Positions 1 through 7,129 of a stretch of 64,000 nucleotides of DNA are shown in pieces. Where the stretch lies: positions 682,001 to 746,000 of the forward strand of contig QAYZ01000016.1 of assembly GCA_003054655.1 (NCBI GenBank), given 5' to 3'. Position 1 is the stretch's first letter, and every line of letters starts with the position of its first letter. The notes under the pieces are model-generated. The model saw nothing but the letters and a program-made list of their open reading frames with translations, was not told the DNA's origin and did no database searches. Position numbers and translations under genes: made by a program. The stretch is from Spartobacteria bacterium LR76 (GTDB taxonomy: Bacteria; Verrucomicrobiota; Verrucomicrobiia; Chthoniobacterales; Terrimicrobiaceae).

Positions 1-2
1 TG

Positions 3-1172
3 GCGCTCATCGTCTCGCCCACGGCGGGCTATAGCGCCGAGACAATCCGTAGCCTCGTGGTTCCCACATGGCTTGATCCTCGCGTGGGCATGCCGTTTCG
101 AGGATGCCTTTTTGAGCGTGGCACATGGGAGGCTCAACAGGTGCAATCCCTGGTCAACTGGGCCAAGATCGACGCCTCCTTTGCTCGCCAGGGGATTTCG
201 ATGCGCCTGCATAACGCCACGACGCCCAGGGCAAAAACGATCGAGCGGATCTTCGGCGTCGAACAGGACCGCACGTCTGTTCTTCCCGGATACATCGGAC
301 GCGGCAAGGGCGATGGCCGATATGAGCGCGTCGATCGTTTTCTCCAGTCTCTCCGCAAGGCCGGGCAGCCACGCAAGGAGAACGTTGATCCTCGCGAGAT
401 GCTTTTGAGCCTGGAGGAATTCACCTCGCGTCTCCAGGAAATCATGCGGGATCTCTCGAAAGAGCCAATCAACGGCTCTCGCCATCGCGGGCGAAGCCCT
501 GAGGAGATGTGGGACGAGTCATTGTCTCAGGCGACCGTGCGCCCGCGTCAAGTCCTCCCGGCCAGCCTGGAGTATCTCCTCGCGACCAAGGAAACCGAGG
601 TCAAGGTGTCGACCGATGGCATCCTCCTCACCATAGGCCGGGAGAGGTATCAGTATTGCGCAAGCGAGCGGCTCGGCCTTCTCGTCGGGCGCAAGGTCTC
701 GGTGCGCTATGCAGGACGGGTGCCCGATCATATCATCGTTCGCGATCCGGTCGAAGATCCCAAGGGGCTGGCTCCCTTCACCGTGCCGCTCCGCCAGCGC
801 ATTCCCGCGATGTCAGCGACTCGGGAGCAGTTCAAACAAGCCCGGGCTGAGGAAAACCTCTTTATCTCGCAGCAACGCGCTCTTTATCGGCTCATCGCCC
901 CGTCGAACAATATCACCGTACAGAGGGCAGACCTCGGCACGGAATCCCTGCGGGCGGAGGGCGAAGCGATCTCCGCCGCCGAGCGAGAGTTTCAGAAGAA
1001 AGAGAGCAAGCGTCGGGAGCTATCGCCCAAGGCGGCAGAGCTGGGCCGCCGTCGTGGCCTGGATACCACGGGCCAAGACCCGGAGCGCGTAATCAGCGTG
1101 CTCGGCCCGATCGACGAGCTCAGACGCAAAATCCTTGCCCAAGAGGAAACCCAAACCGGAGCCGACGAATGA
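3..1172 (+). CDS. Mu/Tn7-type DDE transposase, C-terminal part (5' end outside window)
   Basis: The frame is open to the first base of the window, so this is the C-terminal ~390 residues of a larger protein. The segment AKTIERIFGVEQD resembles the last catalytic block of rve-type DDE integrases, where the third acidic residue lies in a K-x-x-E context. After it come a helical stretch with RGRSPEEMWDE and a beta-rich domain (about residues 170-260 of the visible part), as in the C-terminal domain of Mu-type transposases. A basic helical tail ends the protein. The stop overlaps the start of the next gene (ATGA at 1169), so it is translationally coupled to a AAA ATPase, the usual transposase/helper pairing. 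The catalytic aspartates lie outside the window, so activity cannot be judged. Confidence 0.8.
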   Translation, partial: ALIVSPTAGYSAETIRSLVVPTWLDPRVGMPFRGCLFERGTWEAQQVQSLVNWAKIDASFARQGISMRLHNATTPRAKTIERIFGVEQDRTSVLPGYIGRGKGDGRYERVDRFLQSLRKAGQPRKENVDPREMLLSLEEFTSRLQEIMRDLSKEPINGSRHRGRSPEEMWDESLSQATVRPRQVLPASLEYLLATKETEVKVSTDGILLTIGRERYQYCASERLGLLVGRKVSVRYAGRVPDHIIVRDPVEDPKGLAPFTVPLRQRIPAMSATREQFKQARAEENLFISQQRALYRLIAPSNNITVQRADLGTESLRAEGEAISAAEREFQKKESKRRELSPKAAELGRRRGLDTTGQDPERVISVLGPIDELRRKILAQEETQTGADE

Positions 1173-2734
1173 ACGAAAGTAACGCCCCCATCAATCCGCT
1201 GAACATCGCTTACAGGCTGAATCTTGTTCGGAATTTTGAGGATAAGATTGCCATGAACGGAATCGAAGCTCAGCCCGGGATTCCTGAAATGATCTGGGCT
1301 TTGCAGTGGTTCAGTGAGCCGAAGAATTTCCCGGGAGGTCTTGATCGTTTCGCCGCGGAATTCATCGAGCAGAATCAAGAGCGGCTCGGTCCGCCGGCAT
1401 TGCGCGAATGCCTCGCGGCTGGCGGAATCGACGCCATCCTCGAGGAGCGGCTCAAGGAGGTAGTCCCAAATAGCTGGATTAAATATCGGTGCCGTTGGAA
1501 GTTTCTTAGCGACCTTGCTTTTGCGGAGGTGCCTACGCCAGGTGAACTGCACAAGGATCTTGTTGATGATGCAAAGGAGGTGCTTTCCGCCTATCTGCGC
1601 CGAGCATGTCATCAACCGGGAGTGGAGTTTTTTCCGTGCTCTCCGCTCAACATCCAAAGGTTCTACGATGAGGAGGCTTTTGGATCGTCAGAAAGGCCGC
1701 TCGGAGGGTTCATCCCGTGGTACTGGCCCAATATCTGGAATGATTTGATTAGCTGGATGGACCGCCGTGCAGAATTGATTTCCTCCGAAATTGCCAAAAC
1801 TCGGGTTTCTGAAGATGTCCGGAAGTGGGTTCGTTTGTCCCGCGAAACCCGGTTGCCCGTTTGGCTCAACGGATCCTCTCGATTTGGAAAAACAGAGACG
1901 CTCAAATCGATTTCTAAAGCCCGACCTGGAGCGTTCCGCCTCGTAGATACACCCGACGATAGTTCCGTGCTGAGCTTGTGCAGGGCTATTGCAAAGGCGT
2001 TGGGAATCGATTGCGCAAACCAGACCGAGCAGGAATTGCGCATCAACATCGAAGATGTCCTGGAGTTTTCCGGGATCATGCTCCTTTTTGACGAGGCGCA
2101 TTTCATATTTGGTTCAACCTCCGGCGGGAACATCCGGCCAAAGCGCCTAGATATGGTACGTCGCCTTATCATCGACAAGGGCTATCCCGTTTGTTTCGTA
2201 TCGACACCCCAGAGCTACGGGCAGGCACGGCGGAAATTTGAGAAGGCGACCTCTTTCACATTCGAGCAACTCGATGGGCGGCTCCTTTCCCAAAACCCGA
2301 TTAACCTCCCCGAGGAGATTTCTCATGAAGAGGTCGTCGCCGTCGCGGCCATCCATATGCCGACGCTGAGCGCGGATTATCACGACTTCGTTGCCCGCCA
2401 TGCCCAGGCTGTTAAGGGGAGCATTTATTCCTATGTCCGGAGCGTCGCCAAACTGGCGGAGGTTTACAGCCAGGATGCAGGGCGCTCGCAGATCTCTCTG
2501 GCTGATATTGAATCGGCAGTTTCCGATGTGCTCCCTGCCCTTCCCCCATCCGCGCCAGCGGTACCCGTGGCTCCAGCTCCGACGAGAAAGAAGGCCACCG
2601 CCGAAACCATTTTTCATTCCAACGATCGCCGATCGGAAGAAATTCCGCCGGAATCTCGCATCCAGCGTCTGCCTGTTTTGAGTGATCAAAAGGAGACACC
2701 GGAGCGTTCTTCGCTAGCGTCCGCTGCCGCATAG
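1169..2734 (+). CDS. AAA ATPase, transposition helper (TnsC/MuB-like)
   Basis: The 521-aa protein has a P-loop NGSSRFGKTET near residue 234 and a Walker B strand IMLLFDEAH near residue 303. STPQ, about 45 residues later, resembles a sensor-1 motif. The ~200-residue N-terminal region is not a domain I recognise. The C-terminal ~80 residues are Pro/Ala-rich and probably disordered. Helpers of this class bind target DNA with ATP and activate a DDE transposase, and the 4-bp overlap with the transposase upstream supports that role. A general AAA regulator is the alternative, but the context argues against it. Codon use is less GC-rich than that of the chromosomal genes further right. Confidence 0.78.
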   Translation: MNESNAPINPLNIAYRLNLVRNFEDKIAMNGIEAQPGIPEMIWALQWFSEPKNFPGGLDRFAAEFIEQNQERLGPPALRECLAAGGIDAILEERLKEVVPNSWIKYRCRWKFLSDLAFAEVPTPGELHKDLVDDAKEVLSAYLRRACHQPGVEFFPCSPLNIQRFYDEEAFGSSERPLGGFIPWYWPNIWNDLISWMDRRAELISSEIAKTRVSEDVRKWVRLSRETRLPVWLNGSSRFGKTETLKSISKARPGAFRLVDTPDDSSVLSLCRAIAKALGIDCANQTEQELRINIEDVLEFSGIMLLFDEAHFIFGSTSGGNIRPKRLDMVRRLIIDKGYPVCFVSTPQSYGQARRKFEKATSFTFEQLDGRLLSQNPINLPEEISHEEVVAVAAIHMPTLSADYHDFVARHAQAVKGSIYSYVRSVAKLAEVYSQDAGRSQISLADIESAVSDVLPALPPSAPAVPVAPAPTRKKATAETIFHSNDRRSEEIPPESRIQRLPVLSDQKETPERSSLASAAA

Positions 2735-2764
2735 CAAAAAAGCAACACTTTCTCAGTCAGCGTC

Positions 2765-2946
2765 TTAAACCGGCCACGGGCCGGAGCTAAAGCTACGTTC
2801 GCGAAGTCCCGCAATGTGCAATCGGAGTTCGCGACAACCTAGCCCGGAATATACATCTACCGGGTTGGAGTGCATGGGCTGGCGTATGCGCCAGAGGCAC
2901 TTTTCATAGAAGGGTCATAGAGCAGCTGACGCCTACGCGTCAGTTG
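2765..2946. repeat. Cluster of inverted repeats, candidate phage intergenic/origin or packaging region
   Basis: The 418-bp gap after the ATPase gene contains at least five hairpins. CCGGCC/GGCCGG lies at 2770-2784 with a 3-nt loop. TCGCGAA/TTCGCGA, extended to TCC/GGA across one mismatch, lies at 2799-2833. CCCGG/CCGGG lies at 2843-2864 and CTGGCG/CGCCAG at 2879-2894. The strongest is a 10-bp stem with one G-T pair at 2923-2932/2937-2946, with a 4-nt loop. None has a T-tract, so they do not look like terminators. Filamentous phages carry such hairpins in the intergenic region as strand origins and packaging signal; that role here is inferred from the flanking phage genes. Confidence 0.5.
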
Positions 2947-3156
2947 ATGGGTTATCTCTCTTATCTTCCGAGCGCCAAGCTCACGGCGTTTACTATCAAT
3001 GTCGAGGAAGGCGGGCAACATGTTTGCAACATTGCATCGTGGCAGTGCGCAGGTCTGGAACAATCTGATCTCCGGTTCTGTTATGCAGATTCCTGCTATC
3101 GCTCTTTCCGTAGCCACTCCCAACCGGAGACCGTCCGTCTGGCGGTTGTGGCATGA
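2947..3156 (+). CDS. Possible small phage ORF, unrecognised
   Basis: A 69-codon frame starts at ATG 2947, right after the strong hairpin, and its stop overlaps the start of the next ORF as ATGA (3153-3156). That overlap pattern recurs throughout this phage cluster and is the only positive evidence. The predicted product has five cysteines and no recognisable domain, and no Shine-Dalgarno is evident. An overlapping alternative frame (2999-3250) is about as long. This could equally be untranslated leader between the hairpin region and the 98-aa gene. Confidence 0.25.
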   Translation: MGYLSYLPSAKLTAFTINVEEGGQHVCNIASWQCAGLEQSDLRFCYADSCYRSFRSHSQPETVRLAVVA

Positions 3157-3449
3157 TTCGTCGCGAATATCTCCGCGAAGCCAAGGCGCGCCAGCGTGCC
3201 AAGGAAAAGCGGTCTGGCGCGGTTGTTTTGACGGTCAAACTTTCCGCTGAACAGGCAGCGGTCTATTTCGCCGCCCGTGATCGTCAGAATGGCCCCCTAT
3301 CCGATTTTGCGCAACGGTGCATGGTTCGCGGTGCGATGTTCATTGCCAGTGCCGGGAATCCTCGGGGGCAAAAGCTGCGCCCGGTATCGGTCCCCTCTCC
3401 GGCCGTTTCGGTAACTGTTGACCTGTCAATGGCGGAGGTAGTGGCATGA
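3153..3449 (+). CDS. Small basic phage protein, possible DNA-binding regulator
   Basis: The 98-aa product starts with a strongly basic helix (MIRREYLREAKARQRAKEKR). A segment of about 40 residues follows (VVLTVKLSAEQAAVYFAARD) whose strand-then-helix pattern is reminiscent of ribbon-helix-helix proteins. I do not recognise the family and the regulator idea is inference. The gene overlaps its neighbours by ATGA on both sides (3153-3156 and 3446-3449), consistent with a tightly coupled early phage operon. Small genes near the origin of filamentous phages often encode repressors or replication accessory proteins. Confidence 0.5.
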   Translation: MIRREYLREAKARQRAKEKRSGAVVLTVKLSAEQAAVYFAARDRQNGPLSDFAQRCMVRGAMFIASAGNPRGQKLRPVSVPSPAVSVTVDLSMAEVVA

Positions 3450-3676
3450 GCCAGACCCGTCTGCTTCATCTAGCCTCCGGGGTTGTTCAGGGTCACCGCG
3501 TGACAATCGAGGTTGTCATGAACGAGGACGAGCCAAGGGGTTCCTTCAATCGGTTCCGGGTTTCCTTCCGTGGATTTGCAGTTCGCAAGCGTGGGATGTC
3601 TTTTGCGTTAGCTTCGGACGCCGAGCGCGTTTTCATCGATAACGTTGACGCCTTTGGGCTGGAGGTGCGTTGGTGA
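3446..3676 (+). CDS. Small phage protein, unrecognised
   Basis: The 76-aa product has alternating hydrophobic and charged residues suggesting beta strands (RVTIEVVMNEDEP, FRVSFRGFAVRK). It has no signal peptide or membrane segment. It overlaps the preceding gene by 4 bp and the following frame by GTGA (3673-3676). The family is not recognised. A compact beta fold would suit a nucleic-acid-binding accessory protein, but that is speculation. Position and coupling make it likely to be a real gene of the phage module. Confidence 0.5.
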   Translation: MSQTRLLHLASGVVQGHRVTIEVVMNEDEPRGSFNRFRVSFRGFAVRKRGMSFALASDAERVFIDNVDAFGLEVRW

Positions 3677-4224
3677 ATTCTCGCGTCGTCCGGTTGTGGC
3701 ATTCCTTTGCCGTTGGTCTTTTTCGTGCGGCTCTTGTTTTCCGTGGGCGGGGGCTTCGAGCTGAAATGCGGGAATGCGCTTTGGAGGCTGTCGCCTATCA
3801 GCGTTCTGTAGATCCAACGGTTTTTCGTTACCAATCGACCTTTGACGGCATTTTTGTCGCCCACCCCTCACTTACAGAGGGGGTGGCGACCTGCGCGGAG
3901 CGCGTAATCAGCGGGCGCGAGGGTAGCGCCCGCCGCTCCGCAAGCAACGGTCGCGTGATTTGCCGAGCAAGCGGCGTGACAGAAGAGGGCGAAAGGGCTT
4001 CTGGCGCGTCGTTTGCTGGCTCGCGATCGGGCAACGATCAAGCAGGGGTTCATGATATCGCGTCTCCGGTAGCGGCCCCGAAACCTTGCAGGGGCGGACG
4101 CGGGGCATGTTCGGTTACTCGCTCTCAATTTTTACCAGTTTCCAACGGCGTGCACTCCGTTCGGACGGCATCGGGTTCCCGGCCCGGTGTCGAGAATTTC
4201 ACCAAAAAACAAAAACATGAATGA
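3673..4224 (+). CDS. Questionable ORF running through a hairpin-rich region
   Basis: A 183-codon frame starts with GTG 3673, overlapping the upstream stop (GTGA), and ends at TGA 4222-4224, overlapping the ATG of the next gene at 4217. The first ~60 residues (to about 3860) could be protein, with a hydrophobic N-terminus. The remainder is Ser/Arg/Gly-rich with no convincing structure, and its DNA is dominated by long inverted repeats. The frame may therefore end its useful coding early, or the whole may be fortuitous. Coupling at both ends is the only argument in favour. Confidence 0.25.
   Translation: MNSRVVRLWHSFAVGLFRAALVFRGRGLRAEMRECALEAVAYQRSVDPTVFRYQSTFDGIFVAHPSLTEGVATCAERVISGREGSARRSASNGRVICRASGVTEEGERASGASFAGSRSGNDQAGVHDIASPVAAPKPCRGGRGACSVTRSQFLPVSNGVHSVRTASGSRPGVENFTKKQKHE
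3858..4102. repeat. Large nested hairpins, candidate filamentous-phage origin/packaging signal
   Basis: Three strong structures occur in 245 bp. The first is 3858-3888, with CGCC/GGCG and ACCCC/GGGGT arms around a short loop. The second is an interrupted stem with an 8-bp outer arm (GCGGAGCG 3895-3902 with CGCTCCGC 3934-3941) and an 8-bp inner arm (GCGGGCGC 3911-3918 with GCGCCCGC 3926-3933). The third nests CGCGTC/GACGCG (4059-4064, 4097-4102) around GCCCC/GGGGC (4075-4079, 4091-4095). A smaller GATCG/CGATC pair lies near 4025-4040. No T-tracts follow. Location just upstream of the coat genes and lack of good coding sequence fit an inovirus intergenic region; the function is inferred. Confidence 0.5.
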
Positions 4225-4480
4225 ACTAGCACCAATCATTGAACTGGCTATGACGCTGTTTCAAGGCGTCATGGTACTTGCCGCTGTGATCTTGGGTTTC
4301 CTTTGCGGCAGGAAGTTGCTGCGAAAGGCAGGCCTTGGAGAGTCTACCGGTCCCGCTTCGGCATGGGATCGTGTCCAGGCTTCGGAGCGCGAATGGGGAC
4401 CGATTCACAAGAGTTTTTCCCGCCAGCAATACAAGAAAAGTGGCGGGCGTAATTTCGGCGCCGGATACCCCCGCAAATAG
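4217..4480 (+). CDS. Coat-protein-like membrane protein with C-terminal extension
   Basis: The start is taken as ATG 4217, giving 87 aa. Residues 1-8 are slightly acidic. A membrane helix spans about residues 9-28 (LAMTLFQGVMVLAAVILGFL) and is followed by GRKLLRKAGLG. The segment GF-x-x-GRKL-x-x-K is shared with the 38-aa coat protein 350 bp downstream (GFVAGRKLFAKL), so the two look like paralogues. This copy adds ~50 polar residues at the C-terminus. In filamentous virions the basic C-terminus faces the DNA, so an extended copy could be a minor capsid protein. There is no cleavable signal peptide. The function is inferred from similarity and position. Confidence 0.6.
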   Translation: MNELAPIIELAMTLFQGVMVLAAVILGFLCGRKLLRKAGLGESTGPASAWDRVQASEREWGPIHKSFSRQQYKKSGGRNFGAGYPRK

Positions 4481-4525
4481 CGCCCCTCGTTTCCGCTCAT
4501 TTATTTTGACGGATCAGGCAACACA

Positions 4526-4560
4526 TTTACGCGTAAAAAACAAAGAAGAAAGGAGGTGAA
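4526..4560 (+). promoter_or_regulatory. Palindrome and strong ribosome binding site of the coat gene
   Basis: A perfect 12-bp palindrome TTTACGCGTAAA (4526-4537) is followed by an A-rich stretch and AGGAGGTGA (4551-4559). The AGGAGG core ends 9 nt before the coat ATG at 4566. This is one of the clearest Shine-Dalgarno sequences in the window and fits the need for thousands of coat copies. The palindrome may be an operator or part of a promoter; that is not established. Confidence 0.55.
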
Positions 4561-4565
4561 TACTA

Positions 4566-4682
4566 ATGGACGCAATCACTGATTTGCTCACCGATGCGAC
4601 AACGCTCTGGACCGCGATTTCGGTTCTGGCCGTCGTGGTGATCGGTTTCGTGGCCGGTCGCAAGCTCTTCGCCAAGCTGTAA
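4566..4682 (+). CDS. Major coat protein (pVIII-like) of filamentous phage
   Basis: A 38-codon gene encodes a protein with the layout of an inovirus major coat protein. The N-terminus is acidic and amphipathic (MDAITDLLTDATTLW), a single hydrophobic helix follows (AISVLAVVVIGFVAG, about residues 17-31), and the C-terminus is basic (RKLFAKL) and would contact packaged ssDNA. Support comes from the AGGAGG site 9 nt upstream and a factor-independent terminator immediately downstream, the same arrangement as gene VIII of Ff phages. No signal peptide is present, as in some inoviruses. It is short enough to be missed by gene callers. Confidence 0.75.
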   Translation: MDAITDLLTDATTLWTAISVLAVVVIGFVAGRKLFAKL

Positions 4683-4698
4683 GAGCGACAGGGTTTAA

Positions 4699-4732
4699 CA
4701 GCGGTTCCCTACTAAAAACCGCTGCAATTTTT
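4699..4732 (+). terminator. Rho-independent terminator after the coat gene
   Basis: A perfect 8-bp stem CAGCGGTT (4699-4706) / AACCGCTG (4717-4724) with a 10-nt loop is followed by CAATTTTT. It lies 16 nt after the coat stop codon and would limit transcription into the low-expression adsorption and assembly genes, as the central terminator does in Ff phages. Confidence 0.75.
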
Positions 4733-4739
4733 CCTATCT

Positions 4740-4814
4740 ATGGATTTTGTTCATTATTTCGTGGCCGGAATGCTCTTGCCGCTCTTTCTCCTTTACTGGG
4801 TTGTTCGCAATTAA
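4740..4814 (+). CDS. 24-residue membrane peptide, possible pVII/pIX-like minor coat protein
   Basis: ATG 4740 to TAA 4812-4814 encodes 24 residues: MDFVHYF, then a hydrophobic core VAGMLLPLFLLYWVV, then RN. Size, the single hydrophobic segment and location between the major coat gene and the adsorption gene match the very small minor coat proteins (pVII, pIX) that cap Ff virions. It follows the terminator closely and ends 4 nt before the adsorption-protein ATG (4819). There is no convincing Shine-Dalgarno, which lowers confidence. Confidence 0.4.
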   Translation: MDFVHYFVAGMLLPLFLLYWVVRN

Positions 4815-4818
4815 TCCT

Positions 4819-6786
4819 ATGAAGACTTTTTTCTTTTTCTTGGTGATGCTGTGCCTAGCTTTAAAGGTGAACGCCTCAGGGCCGACGTACACCTGGACGA
4901 ATGGAACGACGGTAAACGGCAAGGCGGGCTGGTTGCCTAATGGCGTCTCATTCTCTTCTGGGACAGTGACTATAAACGTTTCGGTTACGGCTACTCCGGG
5001 GTCTTATTACGTTGTCTATGAGTCAACGCTTGTTCAATCGGGGTCAACAACGGTTAGCCAGACGTTCAACAATGGCACTAGTTTTAGGACTGGCACGGGA
5101 GGCTCTTTTACTGTTCCTGCGGGGGGTAATTATACTTATAGTTTCACAACGAGCTGGAGCGCGGGGGCTGTCAGCGCGGGAGGTGGCGAAAAGACATCTG
5201 GTGAAATCACGATTGCGGTTTGGCGGCAAACGTTGAAGCTTTATTCTTCTTCTGGCGAGCTTCTGCAAACGCAGTTCTTCGAGGTCGGCGGTGATGTGTT
5301 TACTATCGTTGGTTCTGGGGGTGTTCCTGCTCTCAATATCACTGGTCCTGCCTCGATTTCGTTTGACACCACGGCACCGACACCAACGCCCACGCCTTCC
5401 CCGACTCCAGCCCCCTTAACTCTTGATCTTAACGGAACCGCAACTAAAGCCGTCTATCAGCTGTATATTGATGGTCAGTTGTACAAAGAACAAGAGGTTT
5501 CGTCGGGAAGTACGACTATCGACATTCCTCACTCGGCTGAATTTCAGGGGAAAAAGTACCTTCTTAATTTGAAAACCATAGGTTACGGCGAGGAGAATTC
5601 CGTAACCAATAAGACCATTGCGGAGGGCATTATTGAAGCTGGCGATACATACGATGACGTGGCGGTTGATGCTCAGAAATCTAATCCGCTTCCTGTGTCT
5701 TCTATTGATTCCACTGGTAATGTTACAAAAAGCAATGTCTCAGTTTCCCAAATAGAGTGGAAACCGGGTGATATCGAGACGACCTACACTTATACGGTCG
5801 GGGGCAACACGACGACTGTTGCGTATCAGGGAACCGGCTCGGAAAGTGTCACTGTTTACGAGCTTCGTGCTGCGTCCGTTCAAAATATGGCGGGACAAGA
5901 GGCTATAACGCAAGCCGTCAAGGAGAATACCGCTACAGCTTCGCAGGGTGATCAGGCTCTTGTTGATGCCATAAACGCGAACACGCAAAGCACATCCGAG
6001 GGCCTAGAGGCTCTGGCAGGTGCTATTTCTTCGCCTAGTCCCTCCCCGACTCCAGATCCTGGCTCTAGCCCGTCACCTACTCCGACTCCAGAGCCTAGCA
6101 GCGTAGAACAAGAGATTGAGGAGTTTGACACTTCGGCTTTCTCCGTTGGCGATGGCCCCGGAAATATCGCTAGCCTCAGCAATCAAGTGCAATGGACTGT
6201 TCGGATGCCCGGCAGCAATCAGCTTGTTGATTTAAATCCAATGAACCAAAGTTGGTTCGCTCCGTTGGCCTACTGGATCAGGCAAATTATATGGTGGATT
6301 CTCACTATCGTTACGATTCGCCACATTTATTTAAAGGTCCGCGAGTTGATTGACGAATTTGTTCAGGCGGCACTTGGCGCAGACATTACTCGGTTCGTTC
6401 GCAATAACACGAGTATTCTGGCTACGTTGGCTGCGAAGATTCCGGGTGCGGGTCCCTTCCTGCAGGTCATTGTTTTCTTTATTGGCAATGGTCCAATTAT
6501 TGCCGCCATTGTTCTTTTCACCGGGTTTATTGTCCTGCATTTTGCGCCTGCCGCTCTTGGCTCAACGCCTCTCGTTGGCTGGTTAATCGGGGGGCAGGGT
6601 TTTGTTGCGAATCTTGCTCAGGTGATCGTTCCCAATAGTCCCGAGCTTCATACATCTGTTTTCCTGCTCAATCAGTTTATTCCTGTGGATCACGTCCTTT
6701 CGTGTTTATTCGTTTTCCTTATTAGCGAGGTCGCGGGGGTGTTCTTTGTGGCGTCTGCTTGGTTGTGGTGGAGGTCGAAAATATGA
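4819..6786 (+). CDS. Phage adsorption/minor coat protein (pIII-like)
   Basis: ATG 4819 is preferred over a longer frame because it gives a classic signal peptide (MKTFFFFLVMLCLALKVNASG). The 655-aa protein then has Ser/Thr/Gly-rich beta-type sequence. Two proline-threonine-serine linkers follow, near residues 190-202 (PTPTPTPSPTPAP) and 405-428, which separate domains as glycine-rich linkers do in Ff pIII. The C-terminus has several hydrophobic segments (about residues 482-507, 546-580 and 625-652) and ends WWRSKI, consistent with membrane anchoring before virion release. The N-terminal domains would bind the host receptor, though no receptor can be named. It follows the coat terminator and overlaps the next gene by ATGA at 6783. 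Confidence 0.7.
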   Translation: MKTFFFFLVMLCLALKVNASGPTYTWTNGTTVNGKAGWLPNGVSFSSGTVTINVSVTATPGSYYVVYESTLVQSGSTTVSQTFNNGTSFRTGTGGSFTVPAGGNYTYSFTTSWSAGAVSAGGGEKTSGEITIAVWRQTLKLYSSSGELLQTQFFEVGGDVFTIVGSGGVPALNITGPASISFDTTAPTPTPTPSPTPAPLTLDLNGTATKAVYQLYIDGQLYKEQEVSSGSTTIDIPHSAEFQGKKYLLNLKTIGYGEENSVTNKTIAEGIIEAGDTYDDVAVDAQKSNPLPVSSIDSTGNVTKSNVSVSQIEWKPGDIETTYTYTVGGNTTTVAYQGTGSESVTVYELRAASVQNMAGQEAITQAVKENTATASQGDQALVDAINANTQSTSEGLEALAGAISSPSPSPTPDPGSSPSPTPTPEPSSVEQEIEEFDTSAFSVGDGPGNIASLSNQVQWTVRMPGSNQLVDLNPMNQSWFAPLAYWIRQIIWWILTIVTIRHIYLKVRELIDEFVQAALGADITRFVRNNTSILATLAAKIPGAGPFLQVIVFFIGNGPIIAAIVLFTGFIVLHFAPAALGSTPLVGWLIGGQGFVANLAQVIVPNSPELHTSVFLLNQFIPVDHVLSCLFVFLISEVAGVFFVASAWLWWRSKI

Positions 6787-7124
6787 GAGCTCAATTCATC
6801 AATTCCAGCGATTCCCCTGTTGAAATCGCGATCTCTGTCAACGGCGGTTCTGCGTCTCTTCTTCGGGTTCCTCCGGGTGCAGTGTTCACACTTCCCGCAC
6901 ATAGTGACGTTGGCCTCGTTGGCTCCTCCGCTGTCATTTCTACAGATAGTGCGTCCATCGTTTCGGCGGATGTCTCCGGCCTCCATTTTATCGAGGCTGA
7001 TCGAGCTGAGAGCATGGCTTTTAACGATGGGCTGACTTTGAGCAGTTCCGTTTTCGCGTTCGTCCTGGCGCTTTGGTTGTTTCGCAAGGGACTCCTTGGG
7101 CGGGGCGCGCTTGGTGAGGAATAG
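6783..7124 (+). CDS. Small phage membrane protein (pVI-like position)
   Basis: ATG 6783 overlaps the stop of the adsorption gene (ATGA). The 113-aa product has a beta-rich N-terminal ~80 residues and one hydrophobic segment near residues 83-97 (SSSVFAFVLALWLFRK), followed by a short basic tail. Length and position between the pIII-like and pI-like genes match gene VI of filamentous phages, whose product pairs with pIII at the virion end. Sequence similarity to pVI is not evident to me, so the assignment rests on gene order. The next gene begins 5 nt later. Confidence 0.5.
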   Translation: MRAQFINSSDSPVEIAISVNGGSASLLRVPPGAVFTLPAHSDVGLVGSSAVISTDSASIVSADVSGLHFIEADRAESMAFNDGLTLSSSVFAFVLALWLFRKGLLGRGALGEE

Positions 7125-7129
7125 TTGAT

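Noticed and set aside
2999-3250. 83-codon frame overlapping the start of the 98-aa phage gene
   Set aside because: Overlaps the more protein-like 3153-3449 frame by 98 bp and lacks coupling to downstream genes.
3858-3888. Hairpin as a transcription terminator
   Set aside because: No T-tract follows on either strand; grouped with the origin-like hairpins.
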